Shown here: piece after piece, positions 29,986-39,504 of the stretch
Position numbering within the stretch: position 1 is the stretch's first letter
Layout: every line of letters begins with the position of its first letter
Source: a virus
Virus record (IMG/VR): IMGVR_UViG_3300035438_000194
Coordinates: 1-64,000 of that record
Direction: 5' to 3' (one strand)
Length of the DNA: 64,000 nucleotides
Translations under genes and position numbers: made by a program
Notes under the pieces: generated by a model
Seen by the model: the letters and a program-made list of their open reading frames with translations, nothing else
The model's database searches: none
Told to the model about the DNA's origin: nothing

Positions 29986-31227
29986 ATGGCTACTGAAGAA
30001 AAAACCAACCAGATGGAGACAACCTCCATTGAACAAGTAGAAATGAACCTAGATGAACTTCTAGGTACACCGGGTGCAGAAAACGTTATGCTCCCAGAGG
30101 CTGATAAGAAACCGAGTATTTTTACTCAGGAGAAAACAGACCTTTCCTTTATTGATAATGACACAGATGAAGAGGACTCTGAGTCAGATGATAAAAAACC
30201 TAAGGATAATCCTGCGGATGTTATTAAAGAACTTGATGATGAGTTCTTAGGAGCACCTGCAGATACTGAGGATGAACCAAAGAAATCTAGTGCAGGGAGA
30301 CCTAAAGTAGATAAGAGTGGTGTTAGTGAACTTTTCAATAAACTTATTGAGAAGGGACAGATTGTACCATTTGATGATGACAAACCATTGGATGAGTATA
30401 CTCTAAAGGATTTTGAAGAACTTATGGAAGCTAACATAGCTGAAAGAGAGAACAAGATCCGTGAGACTACACCAGTTGAATTCTTTGATTCATTACCAGA
30501 AGAACTACAAGTTGCTGCAAAGTATGTAGCAGACGGTGGTGAAGATCTAAAAGGTTTATTCCGTATTCTTTCTGAAGTAGAAGAAGCACGTCAGTTAGAT
30601 CCTAATGATGGTAAAGATCAAGAACACATTATTAGAGAATACCTAAGAGCTACCAATTTTGGTAATGAAGAGGAGATTGATGAAGAGATCTATGAATGGA
30701 AAGACAGAGGTGAGCTAAAGGCTAAAGCTTTAAAGTTCAAACCAAAGTTGGATAAAATGCAAGAGCAAGTAGTTGCTCAGAAGTTAACCCAACAGGAGAA
30801 CATGCGTAAGCAACAGCAGAATGCAGCTCAAGCGTATATGCAAAACGTATACAACACTCTGAATGCAGGTGAGGTAAACGGTATTAAGTTAGACAAGAAG
30901 GTACAAGGTTTATTGTATACAGGTCTTGTTCAACCTAACTACCCATCAATCTCTGGTAAACAAACTAATATGCTAGGACACCTCCTAGAGAAGTATCAAT
31001 ATGTTGAACCAAGACATGACCTTATTGCTGAAACACTTTGGTTACTAGCTGATCCTGAAGGATACAAGGCTAAGATCAGAGAGCAAGGTAAAACTGCACA
31101 AGTGGAGAAAACTGTACGTCAACTTAAGACTGAACAAGCTAAGATGGCAAGTAGTACTCCTGTTATAGAAAAAGAAGAAACAACTCAAAGAAGAATCCCT
31201 CGCGGGGGTGGCTTCTTTAAGCGATAA
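29986..31227 (+). CDS. Scaffold-like protein
   Basis: 413 aa. A very acidic, low-complexity N-terminal half (DNDTDEEDSESDDKKPKDNP, LDDEFLGAPADTEDEPKKSS) is followed by helical segments and a Gln-rich coiled coil (QKLTQQENMRKQQQNAAQAY), with a basic tail ending GGGFFKR. Acidic and helical composition with position immediately before the capsid gene is typical of internal scaffolding proteins. No protease motif is visible. Confidence 0.7.
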   Translation: MATEEKTNQMETTSIEQVEMNLDELLGTPGAENVMLPEADKKPSIFTQEKTDLSFIDNDTDEEDSESDDKKPKDNPADVIKELDDEFLGAPADTEDEPKKSSAGRPKVDKSGVSELFNKLIEKGQIVPFDDDKPLDEYTLKDFEELMEANIAERENKIRETTPVEFFDSLPEELQVAAKYVADGGEDLKGLFRILSEVEEARQLDPNDGKDQEHIIREYLRATNFGNEEEIDEEIYEWKDRGELKAKALKFKPKLDKMQEQVVAQKLTQQENMRKQQQNAAQAYMQNVYNTLNAGEVNGIKLDKKVQGLLYTGLVQPNYPSISGKQTNMLGHLLEKYQYVEPRHDLIAETLWLLADPEGYKAKIREQGKTAQVEKTVRQLKTEQAKMASSTPVIEKEETTQRRIPRGGGFFKR

Positions 31228-31257
31228 TTAATTAACCCTTAAATAAACAAAAAAAAC

Positions 31258-32877
31258 ATGGCAACTCCAGTTTTAAACAATGGTATATTTCTACGAGATA
31301 CCAACTACGCAGCTAGTTCACACGTAGATTCTTACCACTTGGTTAACATGCTCAAGAATGCTGAACCTATGGATTTAGGACCAGTAGATCTTTGGGCAAT
31401 GGCGCAAAAGGTAGAAATGCCTTTGTACCAAATGTCTAGCTTTGGTGGAAAGAACGTTATCAATGTTGACAATGCAAGAGGTGAGTACAAATGGCAAACG
31501 CCAATTGTAATGGATCTTCCTTACATTGTTGATGATATCTTGACCGATGGTGATACCTTAGGAAGAGATGGTCAAACTTTCCAAATCAAAATGTCTCGTA
31601 GAGAATTTGGACATGGTGATATCATCACTTATGACAAATACAACGGGGCTGAGATGTACATCGTTCCTACTGAGGATATCATTCCATTAGGTGACGGTTT
31701 CTTGTACACTGTTCAATTGGTGAACAACGACAGTACTTATGGATTGGATACTTCTATCCTTGCTCCAGGTACTAAGATCTTCCGTAAAGGTTCTGCTCGT
31801 GGTGAGTACGGAGAGCGTTTCTCTGACATCGTGACTGCAACTGGTTTCCGTGAATTCTACAACTTTGTAGGAGGAGCTGAAGCACACGTACACTATTCTG
31901 TATCTTCACGTGCTGATCTTATGATCAAAGGTGGAATGAACGCAGATGGTACTGTACCAGTAGTAGAGATCTGGCGCAACTTTGACAAAACTTCTGATCC
32001 ATCTGTAACTAGTCTTGAGACTATGGTTTCACGCATGGGTAAGGACTATGTTAAGCGTGCTGTAAACAACGGTTCATTATCTCGTACTTTCTTAACTGCA
32101 ATGGAAGCAGCTCACTTGACTAAAGTAGCTACTGACATCGAGACCTACTTAATGTGGGGACAAGGTGGACGTGTACGTCAAGACGGTCCGGATGACTTGC
32201 GTTTATCTGTGGGTCTTTGGAAGCAATTGGATAACTCATTCAAGCGCATCTATAACAAGTCTAACTTCAACTTGGATTTGTTCCGTTCAGAGATTTATAA
32301 CTTCTACGCTGGTAAGGTTGACTTCCAAGGACCAGATCCTAAGCGTCAGTTGATTGTACAAACTGGAATGGGTGGTATGCGTATGGTTAACGAAGCAATC
32401 AAGCGTGAAGCAATGTCTTCTGGATTGTTGATCCAAGCTGCTGACATCGGAGCAATCACTGGTAAAGGTATGGACTTGAACTTTGGATTTGCTTACACTT
32501 CTTATGTTATCCCATTCTTGGCTAACGTTAAGTTTGTGTTGAACCCAGCGTTTGATAACTTACATACTAACGACATTGAAAACCCAATCATTGATGGTTT
32601 CCCATTGTCTTCTTACTCATTCATTATCTTTGATATCACAGATAACACTAATGACAACATCTTCTTGTTGAAGTTATCTTGGGATAATCAATTGAAGTGG
32701 TGGTACCAAAACGGAACTATGGATTACATGGGACGTACCCAAGGTTTCCAAAGCTCTGGTCAATTCAACGGATACCGTGTATTCATGACACAAACAATGC
32801 CTGCGATCTGGGTTAAAGACCCAACCAAAGTATTGAAGATTGTTATGCGTAACCCGGTTACTGGCGGATCATTCTAA
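31258..32877 (+). CDS. Major capsid protein
   Basis: 539 aa, following portal and scaffold genes and ending in a strong terminator, as expected for the most abundant virion protein. Sequence features fit an HK97-type capsid protein: an N-terminal arm, a mixed alpha/beta core with conserved VFR- and GEYGERF-type loops, and a C-terminal strand-rich part (WVKDPTKVLKIVMRNPVTG). Codon choice is cleaner than in neighbours, consistent with high expression. Fold assignment is inferred from position and composition. Confidence 0.8.
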   Translation: MATPVLNNGIFLRDTNYAASSHVDSYHLVNMLKNAEPMDLGPVDLWAMAQKVEMPLYQMSSFGGKNVINVDNARGEYKWQTPIVMDLPYIVDDILTDGDTLGRDGQTFQIKMSRREFGHGDIITYDKYNGAEMYIVPTEDIIPLGDGFLYTVQLVNNDSTYGLDTSILAPGTKIFRKGSARGEYGERFSDIVTATGFREFYNFVGGAEAHVHYSVSSRADLMIKGGMNADGTVPVVEIWRNFDKTSDPSVTSLETMVSRMGKDYVKRAVNNGSLSRTFLTAMEAAHLTKVATDIETYLMWGQGGRVRQDGPDDLRLSVGLWKQLDNSFKRIYNKSNFNLDLFRSEIYNFYAGKVDFQGPDPKRQLIVQTGMGGMRMVNEAIKREAMSSGLLIQAADIGAITGKGMDLNFGFAYTSYVIPFLANVKFVLNPAFDNLHTNDIENPIIDGFPLSSYSFIIFDITDNTNDNIFLLKLSWDNQLKWWYQNGTMDYMGRTQGFQSSGQFNGYRVFMTQTMPAIWVKDPTKVLKIVMRNPVTGGSF

Positions 32878-32895
32878 TCAAACTATATGTAAAAC

Positions 32896-32922
32896 GGGGG
32901 AGAGTCAAATCTCCCCTTTTTT
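32896..32922 (+). terminator. Terminator after the major capsid gene
   Basis: GGGGAGA (32897-32903) pairs with TCTCCCC (32910-32916), loop GTCAAA, followed by TTTTTT. A TACCTTTA box, a relaxed -7 element, follows at 32925-32932 and probably restarts transcription for the next gene. Confidence 0.9.
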
Positions 32923-32961
32923 ACTACCTTTACAAAAACCAATAAAATAAAACCAACTATT

Positions 32962-33975
32962 ATGAGCTTTACACTTGTAGAAACTAAGTCCAGTACTAAG
33001 CGTAGTCCTGTGGCTGTTAAACCTTACTTTGACGGAAATTTATCAAACATGGGTCTAGAGAAATACGGACTATCATTGTTTGAAGGAGTAACCCACTATG
33101 AACAACTAGCATGCCTTGAGAACAATGGTATCAAGCGTTATGTTACAGGTCTTAATGAGTTTGCACCGGATGTTAGAAACATTCCAGATCCTGAGAAGCG
33201 TGAGGCAAAGATTAGAGAGATTAGATCAGCTGTTGCTGAACTAGAAAAGATTCTAGCTGCTAATACAGTAGACATAGATGACAAAGACTTCTGGCACAAA
33301 GTTGAATTGTTAAAACCTAACAATGATGAATTTTGGGGCAAGATTGAAATGAAGTGTGGTAATGATCCTATATTCTTAGATCCTACAGATCCTTATGATT
33401 TGATTAAGATCTACGCAATTAATGCTGGAGGATTCAGCATCATTGCAAAGAGCTATGAGGATGCACGCTCACGTCAGAAGGCACCTAAGTTCTTTTTAGA
33501 TAGATTTGAAGACACTGTATCTACTAAGACTGAAAGTAAGAAATTACGTAACAAAGCACTTGCTGAGTTACAGAAGATATTTGATAAGAATACAAACAAA
33601 CTACTTTTTGTAGCTAAGGTTGTAGACATTGCTGGAGCACAATATAAGAAAGCTACTTCTAATGATGTTGTTTATGATAACATGGATAGCTTTATTAATG
33701 GAGAGGGAAGTGAGAAGAATCTAAACAGAGCGGCCCAAATGTTTTTGGATACCTGCAATTTGGATATGGAGACGTTGAAGTTACGTGCTATGGTTAAGGA
33801 TGCTACTTACTACAAGATCATCATTACAAAAGCAGATGGATTTATCTACCACAAAGATAACGCAGCGTTATTAGGTAGAAACCAAGCGGATGTAGTTGAG
33901 TATCTTAAGAACCCGTTGAATGATGAAATTCTTCAGGATATTACAAAAAAAGTAGAGAAGTTTTGGAATTCTTAA
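32962..33975 (+). CDS. Hypothetical virion-block protein
   Basis: 337 aa (MSFTLVETKSSTKRSPVAVK). Mostly helical; many Lys/Asp/Asn; central segment DLIKIYAINAGGFSIIAKSY and C-terminal LLGRNQADVVEYLKNPLNDE. It lies between the capsid gene and the GG-motif cluster and has its own upstream -7-like box after the capsid terminator. Possibly a DNA-binding or capsid-interior protein; family not recognised. Confidence 0.75.
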   Translation: MSFTLVETKSSTKRSPVAVKPYFDGNLSNMGLEKYGLSLFEGVTHYEQLACLENNGIKRYVTGLNEFAPDVRNIPDPEKREAKIREIRSAVAELEKILAANTVDIDDKDFWHKVELLKPNNDEFWGKIEMKCGNDPIFLDPTDPYDLIKIYAINAGGFSIIAKSYEDARSRQKAPKFFLDRFEDTVSTKTESKKLRNKALAELQKIFDKNTNKLLFVAKVVDIAGAQYKKATSNDVVYDNMDSFINGEGSEKNLNRAAQMFLDTCNLDMETLKLRAMVKDATYYKIIITKADGFIYHKDNAALLGRNQADVVEYLKNPLNDEILQDITKKVEKFWNS

Positions 33976-34008
33976 TTAACTTAGTATAAACTATATATAT
34001 TAAATACA

Positions 34009-34842
34009 ATGCCAAAAAATCCAGTAAGAGCGGCCCGTCAAGCATCTAGACAGGCAATCCGCACTGCAAAAACTGCAAATCGTCAAGATGCACGTACTTT
34101 AAAGACTACTGCTAAAGTAGAAAAGATTGCTAATAAAACAGCTAGCAAGATAGCTAAGATCAAAGCTGCTGCACCTAAGAGAGCTGCTGAAGCTCCAATG
34201 GAGAAAATAGAAGCTAAAGGAATGACTAAGATTAGTTCACCTAAATCTTCAGGACCAGTTAAGTCTACTCCACGTTCTATGACTGAAGTAGCTAAAGGAA
34301 TGAAGCCTAAGAAGTCTGCTTCTAGGTCAGGTTCTAGATCTGGTTCAGGTGGCGGTGGTGGAAGACCAGCTCCAGCAAGAACTACTCCTGTTTCAGAAAC
34401 TATTAAAAAGTCTGCTGAAAAAATGGGATGGGATCTTAATAAGAAGAACACACCGAAAGGTAAGGGTATTTATGATGGCATGAGCAAAGATGCTATGGAC
34501 TATTCTGCTCGTGATATTATTAGAGGTGGAAAGAATACCGTAAAAGAGACTGGAAGACAGATCAAGATGTACGGTGAGGCTAAAGGGCGTCAAGCTAATG
34601 ACAGTTATGAAGGTGCGAAACAAGCTGTAAAACGCGGTCTTGATATGATCAATCCTTTCAGCACTAAGAAAAAAGGTGGATCTGTTAAGAAATATCAAAC
34701 TGGCGGTAAGGTAGATCCTTATACAACTAAGCCTACAGCTACATCACCTATGTACAAAAGATCAGGTGTTACTTTAAAAAAGAATCCTGATGGTACATAT
34801 ACTAAAGCTAAAGTAGGTGGAATGGTTAAACGTAAAAAATAA
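34009..34842 (+). CDS. Basic Ala/Lys-rich protein with GG motifs
   Basis: 277 aa. Low-complexity Ala/Arg/Lys N-terminus (RAARQASRQAIRTAKTANRQ), a Ser/Gly/Arg spacer, then GGSVKKYQTGGKVDPY and a C-terminal GGMVKRKK. The aromatic-x-x-GG and KGG motifs recur in at least five other proteins here. Strong positive charge suggests binding to packaged DNA; the repeated GG motif is common in aquatic-phage virion proteins but its function is unknown. Confidence 0.75.
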   Translation: MPKNPVRAARQASRQAIRTAKTANRQDARTLKTTAKVEKIANKTASKIAKIKAAAPKRAAEAPMEKIEAKGMTKISSPKSSGPVKSTPRSMTEVAKGMKPKKSASRSGSRSGSGGGGGRPAPARTTPVSETIKKSAEKMGWDLNKKNTPKGKGIYDGMSKDAMDYSARDIIRGGKNTVKETGRQIKMYGEAKGRQANDSYEGAKQAVKRGLDMINPFSTKKKGGSVKKYQTGGKVDPYTTKPTATSPMYKRSGVTLKKNPDGTYTKAKVGGMVKRKK

Positions 34843-34848
34843 TATATT

Positions 34849-35064
34849 ATGAAAGCTTCAGGAAAAGGGATTGGTGGAAAATCCAACCCAAACAACAAAT
34901 CAGTATTTAACTATACTCCTACATCATTAGGTAAGTCATCAGGTCATGTTAACGCATCACCAAAGGCTACTAAGATTTCTGCTGGTAAATCTTCAGGTCA
35001 TGTGAACAAACCAGTTCCTATGCCTAAGAGAAGTGGTGCTACACAAATGCGTAGAGGATACTAA
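34849..35064 (+). CDS. Small basic Ser/Gly-rich protein
   Basis: 71 aa with an internal duplication: GKSSGHVNASPKATKISA and GKSSGHVNKPVPMPK. Basic, without hydrophobic core, so probably disordered. It ends 1 nt before the ATG of the 35066 gene. Likely a virion or DNA-associated small protein by context. Confidence 0.65.
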   Translation: MKASGKGIGGKSNPNNKSVFNYTPTSLGKSSGHVNASPKATKISAGKSSGHVNKPVPMPKRSGATQMRRGY

Positions 35065-35065
35065 G

Positions 35066-35197
35066 ATGAATACTATACTAGATAAAAAAGAGGCTAGTAA
35101 ATTAATTGGTGCTTCAAAGTCCCCAGCCTATAAAAAGGGCGGGGCTTTGACATCTATCTACCCTACTAAAAAAGATGGCTGCGGCTGCAAGAAGTAA
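35066..35197 (+). CDS. 43-aa GG-motif protein
   Basis: MNTILDKKEASKLIGASKSP then YKKGGALTSIYPTKKDG and a terminal CGCKK. The stop overlaps the next ATG (TAATG), indicating coupled translation. It shares the KGG motif of its neighbours and adds a Cys pair at the end. Function unknown. Confidence 0.6.
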   Translation: MNTILDKKEASKLIGASKSPAYKKGGALTSIYPTKKDGCGCKK

Positions 35198-35535
35198 TGC
35201 CTAAAGATGCTTGCTATAGTAAAGTAAAAGCACAGTATGCTGTGTTCCCCTCAGCGAGGGCTTCTCAGGCTATTGCTAAATGTAGAAAAGGATCTGGTAC
35301 AGTTAGAAAAACTAAAGCAGGTTCTGATCTAAAAAGATGGCAAGCTGAAAAGTGGCAAGATACTAAGAGTGGTAAAGCTTGTGGTGCAGGTGGTAAGAAT
35401 GAATATTGCAGACCCACCAAGAAAATATCTAAGGATACGCCTAAAACAAAATATCAACTTACTCCATCTAAACTAGCTGCTAAGAAAGCAGAAAAGTCTA
35501 GAGTGGGTATGGGTAACAGAGTTAAAAAAGCATAA
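35197..35535 (+). CDS. DUF5872-like protein
   Basis: 112 aa. MPKDACYSKVKAQYAVFPSA, RASQAIAKCRKGSG and LKRWQAEKWQDTKSGKACG match the two signature blocks of DUF5872, a small basic family found in giant viruses and large phages. It is Lys-rich throughout, so likely nucleic-acid associated. Role unknown. It lies within the GG-motif cluster between capsid and connector genes. Confidence 0.8.
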   Translation: MPKDACYSKVKAQYAVFPSARASQAIAKCRKGSGTVRKTKAGSDLKRWQAEKWQDTKSGKACGAGGKNEYCRPTKKISKDTPKTKYQLTPSKLAAKKAEKSRVGMGNRVKKA

Positions 35536-35536
35536 T

Positions 35537-35809
35537 ATGGCAAAGACACCAGCTTGGACCCGCAAGGAAGGTAAAGACCCAAAAGGAGGTCTTAATAAAA
35601 AAGGTGTAGCATCTTATAGAGCTGCTAACCCGGGAAGCAAGTTACAGACCGCTGTAACTACTAAACCTTCCAAGTTAAAACCTGGAAGTAAAGATGCTAA
35701 CAGAAGAAAGAGCTTCTGTGCTAGAATGTCTGGTATGCCCGGACCTATGAAAGATGAGAAAGGCAAACCTACAAGGAAAGCCTTATCACTTAGAAAATGG
35801 AATTGTTAA
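35537..35809 (+). CDS. DUF6321-like protein
   Basis: 90 aa. MAKTPAWTRKEGKDPKGGLN and the C-terminal RKSFCARMSGMPGPMKDEKG plus LSLRKWNC are the hallmark blocks of the DUF6321 family of small phage proteins. Usually encoded near other basic proteins such as DUF5872, as here. No biochemical role is established. Confidence 0.85.
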   Translation: MAKTPAWTRKEGKDPKGGLNKKGVASYRAANPGSKLQTAVTTKPSKLKPGSKDANRRKSFCARMSGMPGPMKDEKGKPTRKALSLRKWNC

Positions 35810-35828
35810 ATATTAAAACTTATATACA

Positions 35829-36488
35829 ATGAGAAACGCAGCTAAAGCAGGTGGTCCTGTTACTAAAAAGAAAAAATATAATACAGGTGGTGGTTTTATC
35901 ATGGGAGATCCCAAAAAAGCTATCAGAATAGATAATAGAATGGAGCGTTTGGGTGAAAGAAGTCAAAGACTTCAGAGTAAAGCAAATAATTCTAGTACCA
36001 TGAGCCAAAAAAGAGATGATAGGCTTATGGATAAAGTTCAAAAGATACAAGAAAAAAAAGGAGCATTACGTAAAGAACGCAATGCTTTAACTAATTATAC
36101 TGAAGGTTATATGGCAAAAGGTGGTGTGGTTAAAAAGAAAATGGCCAGTGGTGGTGCTGTTATAGCATCTCCTATTCAAACACGTCTAGGTAATAAACCA
36201 GTTGCTGGTGGTAACATGGCTAAAGGTGGATCTACATCTTTTGGTATGCTCTCTGTAAAAAAAGGAGTAGACAATAATCCTGCTCCCACAAAAGCTGATC
36301 AAATTGCAGGAGCTACTATGAAAAAAGGCGGTGGTGTAAAACACCCTGGATTCAAAGCAGTTCAAGCAAAGATTGCTGCTAAATCTGGTGTATCTAAAAA
36401 AGCTGCTGGAGCTATCTTAGCTGCTAGCACGCGTAAGGCTTCTGCTAAAGCAAAGGCTGCTAACCCAAGACTAAAGAGAGTTAAATAA
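35829..36488 (+). CDS. Basic GG-motif protein
   Basis: 219 aa. Four GG motifs (KKYNTGGGFI, MAKGGVVKKKMASGG, MAKGGSTSFG, MKKGGGVKHPG) alternate with Lys-rich helices, and the last 50 residues are Ala/Lys-rich (ILAASTRKASAKAKAANPRL). Composition suggests binding to DNA within the capsid. Similar motifs occur in the 34009, 50506, 51739 and 54298 genes. Confidence 0.75.
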   Translation: MRNAAKAGGPVTKKKKYNTGGGFIMGDPKKAIRIDNRMERLGERSQRLQSKANNSSTMSQKRDDRLMDKVQKIQEKKGALRKERNALTNYTEGYMAKGGVVKKKMASGGAVIASPIQTRLGNKPVAGGNMAKGGSTSFGMLSVKKGVDNNPAPTKADQIAGATMKKGGGVKHPGFKAVQAKIAAKSGVSKKAAGAILAASTRKASAKAKAANPRLKRVK

Positions 36489-36490
36489 GA

Positions 36491-37198
36491 ATGAACAACA
36501 CAACCCTACAGCTTAAAATTAAGCAGAGACTTAACAAGCTTGATAGCCAAGACTATGACAACATTGAATGTTGGCAAATGGTTGAGGCTTTCAATAAGGG
36601 TCAGGTTGAATGGGTGAGACGTCAGATCCAAGGCTTGAACATTACCAAAACTGGTGATGAGCAAACTACCATGCGTGTAGATGACTTACAAAGACTTCTT
36701 ACAGAGGAAAGATTAGATATGACTTCTAGAGATAGTTTCTATGAGTCAGACCTACTACCTTCTAATTATATGTATTATAAGAGAGTTAATATCCATGCTC
36801 ACAAAGATTGTTGTGAGACCAGAAAGGATATGACTGTTACTTATCTTGCAGAAGAAGAGAACGTATCCTTACTTCTAGGTGATTCTTTAAAGAAGCCTAG
36901 TTTTGAATGGGGTGAAACATTCTGCACATTTGTGGGTAACCATCTTAGAGTTTATACAGGTAATGATTTTGAAGTAGCAACAGCTATCTTAATGTACTAT
37001 AGATTCCCGGTTAATGTTCAGTTTGCTGGATGCGTGGATCCTTATACATTACAAGCATCTGCAACAGATGTAGAGTGCGAGTTCAAAGATGATATTGCTG
37101 AAATCTTAGTTGATGAAGCAGTACAGATTCTTGCAGGAGACATGGAGTCAATTACTCAGTATCAGATAGCCCAGTCTACATCACAAAGCAATACATAA
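36491..37198 (+). CDS. Hypothetical connector-type protein
   Basis: 235 aa. Begins with helices (LQLKIKQRLNKLDSQDYDNI) followed by a beta-rich centre (KDMTVTYLAEEENVSLLLGD, WGETFCTFVGNHLRVYTG) and a C-terminal helix (IAEILVDEAVQILAGDMESI). This helix-strand-helix layout and its position after the capsid block fit a neck or head-completion protein. The assignment is by layout, not motif. Confidence 0.7.
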   Translation: MNNTTLQLKIKQRLNKLDSQDYDNIECWQMVEAFNKGQVEWVRRQIQGLNITKTGDEQTTMRVDDLQRLLTEERLDMTSRDSFYESDLLPSNYMYYKRVNIHAHKDCCETRKDMTVTYLAEEENVSLLLGDSLKKPSFEWGETFCTFVGNHLRVYTGNDFEVATAILMYYRFPVNVQFAGCVDPYTLQASATDVECEFKDDIAEILVDEAVQILAGDMESITQYQIAQSTSQSNT

Positions 37199-37209
37199 AA
37201 TTATATATC

Positions 37210-37731
37210 ATGGCGGAAGCACCTAGAAATTTATTAAAGAGAGATTCAGAACCGGTTAAGAAAATTAGCAGACCTGTTGCTACAGTAACACAACCTAAAG
37301 AAGAATCTGCTAAACCTGAGCCTACTCCAGATGCTGGTGTTGGTGGTAGTTCATTAGATACTATGACTGCAGCTTGTGCAACAGAAATGATGAACGCTGC
37401 AGTAAGTTTTCATAGACTGCATCTCAAAGTAAAAGGTGATGGTTCATATGCCGCTCATAAAGCGTTGGGTGGATTCTATGAAGGATTGCACGGTTATGCT
37501 GATACACTTATAGAAGGTTATCAAGGTGTAGCTGAAAAGCTTTTAAGTTATAAAGATATGCCTATCCGTACACTAGATACTACAGCAGATGCGGTAGCTT
37601 ATCTTAGAGATATGTATAACTCTATCAATAAACTTCAAGGTATGATGCCTTACTCTGAGATAGTTAATAACTTAGATTTAGTTAAGGATTCTATTAACTC
37701 AACTAAATACAAACTACTTTTCTTGAAATAA
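37210..37731 (+). CDS. DUF5856-like protein
   Basis: 173 aa. After a charged, disordered N-terminus (residues 1-45), a helical bundle begins with TAACATEMMNAAVSFHRLHL and contains AHKALGGFYEGLHGYADTLI. The pattern resembles the DUF5856 family found in large phages, which has a ferritin-like helical appearance. Function unknown. Confidence 0.75.
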   Translation: MAEAPRNLLKRDSEPVKKISRPVATVTQPKEESAKPEPTPDAGVGGSSLDTMTAACATEMMNAAVSFHRLHLKVKGDGSYAAHKALGGFYEGLHGYADTLIEGYQGVAEKLLSYKDMPIRTLDTTADAVAYLRDMYNSINKLQGMMPYSEIVNNLDLVKDSINSTKYKLLFLK

Positions 37732-37796
37732 TTTGGAGAATCTAAAAGTTCTTCTTATATTGAATATATATTTATAACCCTTAAAAAAACAAAAAC

Positions 37797-39095
37797 ATGG
37801 CTTATTTTAATCATGCCTTTCAAAAGATGTTTGTTGGAACCAGTGGTTTCCGAACAGCTGCTGGACAGTCTACGACTAGCCTTGATTTAGGAGAATTCAC
37901 TTTTGTGGATCCTAAAACTTGGTTAACTCCAGACTTAATTCCTGCTACTACTGTTAAGTGCCCATTGGTGCTTGTATCAGGTTCAATTCACGAAGGAAAA
38001 GACAAGATTGGTCCTTACCACGGTGGATATGCTGAGACTGTAAAGTCTAAGACTATCAATCCTAAGTATGTATCAGCTTTCTATCGCGTTGATCCATGTC
38101 CTGCACAACAAGCTCAACTTACAGTTGGTGCTACAGAGACTAGCTTTGAGACTGCTTCTTGCACAAAAGATTTCTTGTGTGGAGAAACTTACAACCTACG
38201 TGTTGACATCAAAGGTTCACCAGTATTGCGTACGTTAACTCGTAACACTTACTATACTGCTGCAGCTTATACAGGATGTTGCGCTGAGGATGCAATTGCT
38301 CCAGTAGCAGTTAATCCTTTGATTGTATACGTACAATGGGCTTACCAATTGTTGAACTCACCTTTGATCAATCCGTTCATTCAAGTAGGTATCACTTACA
38401 CTACTGATAGCGGTACAAGCTGGTCTGAACTTGGAGATGGTACTTCTTCAAAATCTAACTTAGATGAGTTGTTAGGATATATCCAAGATCCAACTTCTCT
38501 TCCTACAGTTGACCCTACTGCTGCTACAGATGGAGCTGGTTTGATTGTTACTGGCGCTTACGTTGATACACGCTTTAGCAACTGTACTTTCTACCCAAAT
38601 GATTCTATCATTGCTTTCTTAGAGCCAGTTAAGCTTTATGCTTCTGAAGTAGATCTTAATGGTGATCCATGTGCATTTAACGGTATCTGTGTAAATCAAG
38701 GTTGTCCTGGTTATCAGTTGAAAGGGTCAGGAGAGAATATCATCCGTGATCTTATCTTGACTGAAGGTTACATGCAACAACCTTTCTATACTGGATCTGA
38801 CTTGCGTATCCGCGAGATCACTAACGGTACAGATGTGTATGATGCAATTGATCGTTTCTCTACATACACTCGTTACTACTTGCAACACAGTGTACCACGC
38901 TTTAACAACCCTTCTGGAACATTTGATAATGACCAGTACTTGTTAGAGATTGTTACTGATGGTGATGATGCTGCTTTTGAAGCATTTGTTGCAGCATGGT
39001 TGACTAACGCTGGTTCTGATTGTGTAATATCTGACCCATATGGTTGTCCAGATGAGTGTGTTTACACTGAGCCTGCTATATTTCCGGTAGTCTAA
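37797..39095 (+). CDS. Probable abundant structural protein
   Basis: 432 aa, beta-rich, with 16 or so Cys residues (DPCPAQQAQ, SCTKDFLCGETY, GICVNQGCPGY, DPYGCPDECVYTEP). An AT-rich leader and a strong terminator on the downstream side give it the same insulated layout as the major capsid gene, so I infer high expression. Candidates are an auxiliary capsid protein or a tail-sheath/tube-like component. No recognised domain. Confidence 0.75.
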   Translation: MAYFNHAFQKMFVGTSGFRTAAGQSTTSLDLGEFTFVDPKTWLTPDLIPATTVKCPLVLVSGSIHEGKDKIGPYHGGYAETVKSKTINPKYVSAFYRVDPCPAQQAQLTVGATETSFETASCTKDFLCGETYNLRVDIKGSPVLRTLTRNTYYTAAAYTGCCAEDAIAPVAVNPLIVYVQWAYQLLNSPLINPFIQVGITYTTDSGTSWSELGDGTSSKSNLDELLGYIQDPTSLPTVDPTAATDGAGLIVTGAYVDTRFSNCTFYPNDSIIAFLEPVKLYASEVDLNGDPCAFNGICVNQGCPGYQLKGSGENIIRDLILTEGYMQQPFYTGSDLRIREITNGTDVYDAIDRFSTYTRYYLQHSVPRFNNPSGTFDNDQYLLEIVTDGDDAAFEAFVAAWLTNAGSDCVISDPYGCPDECVYTEPAIFPVV

Positions 39096-39111
39096 TCTTA
39101 ACTAAACTTAT

Positions 39112-39143
39112 AAAAAGGGAGGGAGCAAATCCCTCCCTTTTTT
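39112..39143 (+). terminator. Terminator after the 37797 structural gene
   Basis: GGGAGGGA (39117-39124) pairs with TCCCTCCC (39130-39137), followed by TTTTTT. Perfect 8-bp stem, loop GCAAA. An HNH endonuclease gene begins 6 nt after the T run. Confidence 0.9.
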
Positions 39144-39148
39144 ATATA

Positions 39149-39472
39149 ATGAAAACCTGTGAATATAGAAATTGTAGTAACGTCTTTAAAGAAAGAGGTC
39201 CTAAAAAGTTTTGTTCTAGAAACTGTAAGCAGTATAATAAACACGTTAACTGTGAAAAAAGAAAACTGATTAAGAAAATTAAGAAAAGACCCTATATTGT
39301 TTATAGAAAAAATTACTGCGAGAACTGTAAATTTGTAGCCTTACACAAGTGTCAACTTGATGTGGATCATATAGATGGTAACCATAAGAATAATGATCCA
39401 AGTAATCTTCAGACACTGTGTGCAAACTGCCACAGATTAAAAACTTACTTGAATAAGGATTGGATTCCATAA
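39149..39472 (+). CDS. HNH endonuclease
   Basis: 107 aa. An N-terminal zinc-binding region (CEYRNCSNVF, KKFCSRNCKQYN) is followed by the HNH core: CENCKFVALHKCQLDVDHID, GNHKNNDPSNLQTLCANCH. All catalytic His and Asn positions are present. A free-standing homing-type HNH gene between a terminator and the next structural gene is a typical mobile insertion. It has little promoter of its own and may depend on read-through. Confidence 0.85.
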   Translation: MKTCEYRNCSNVFKERGPKKFCSRNCKQYNKHVNCEKRKLIKKIKKRPYIVYRKNYCENCKFVALHKCQLDVDHIDGNHKNNDPSNLQTLCANCHRLKTYLNKDWIP

Positions 39473-39504
39473 AAAAACTCCTTCCCTTTTTATTTTTTAC
39501 CTTA

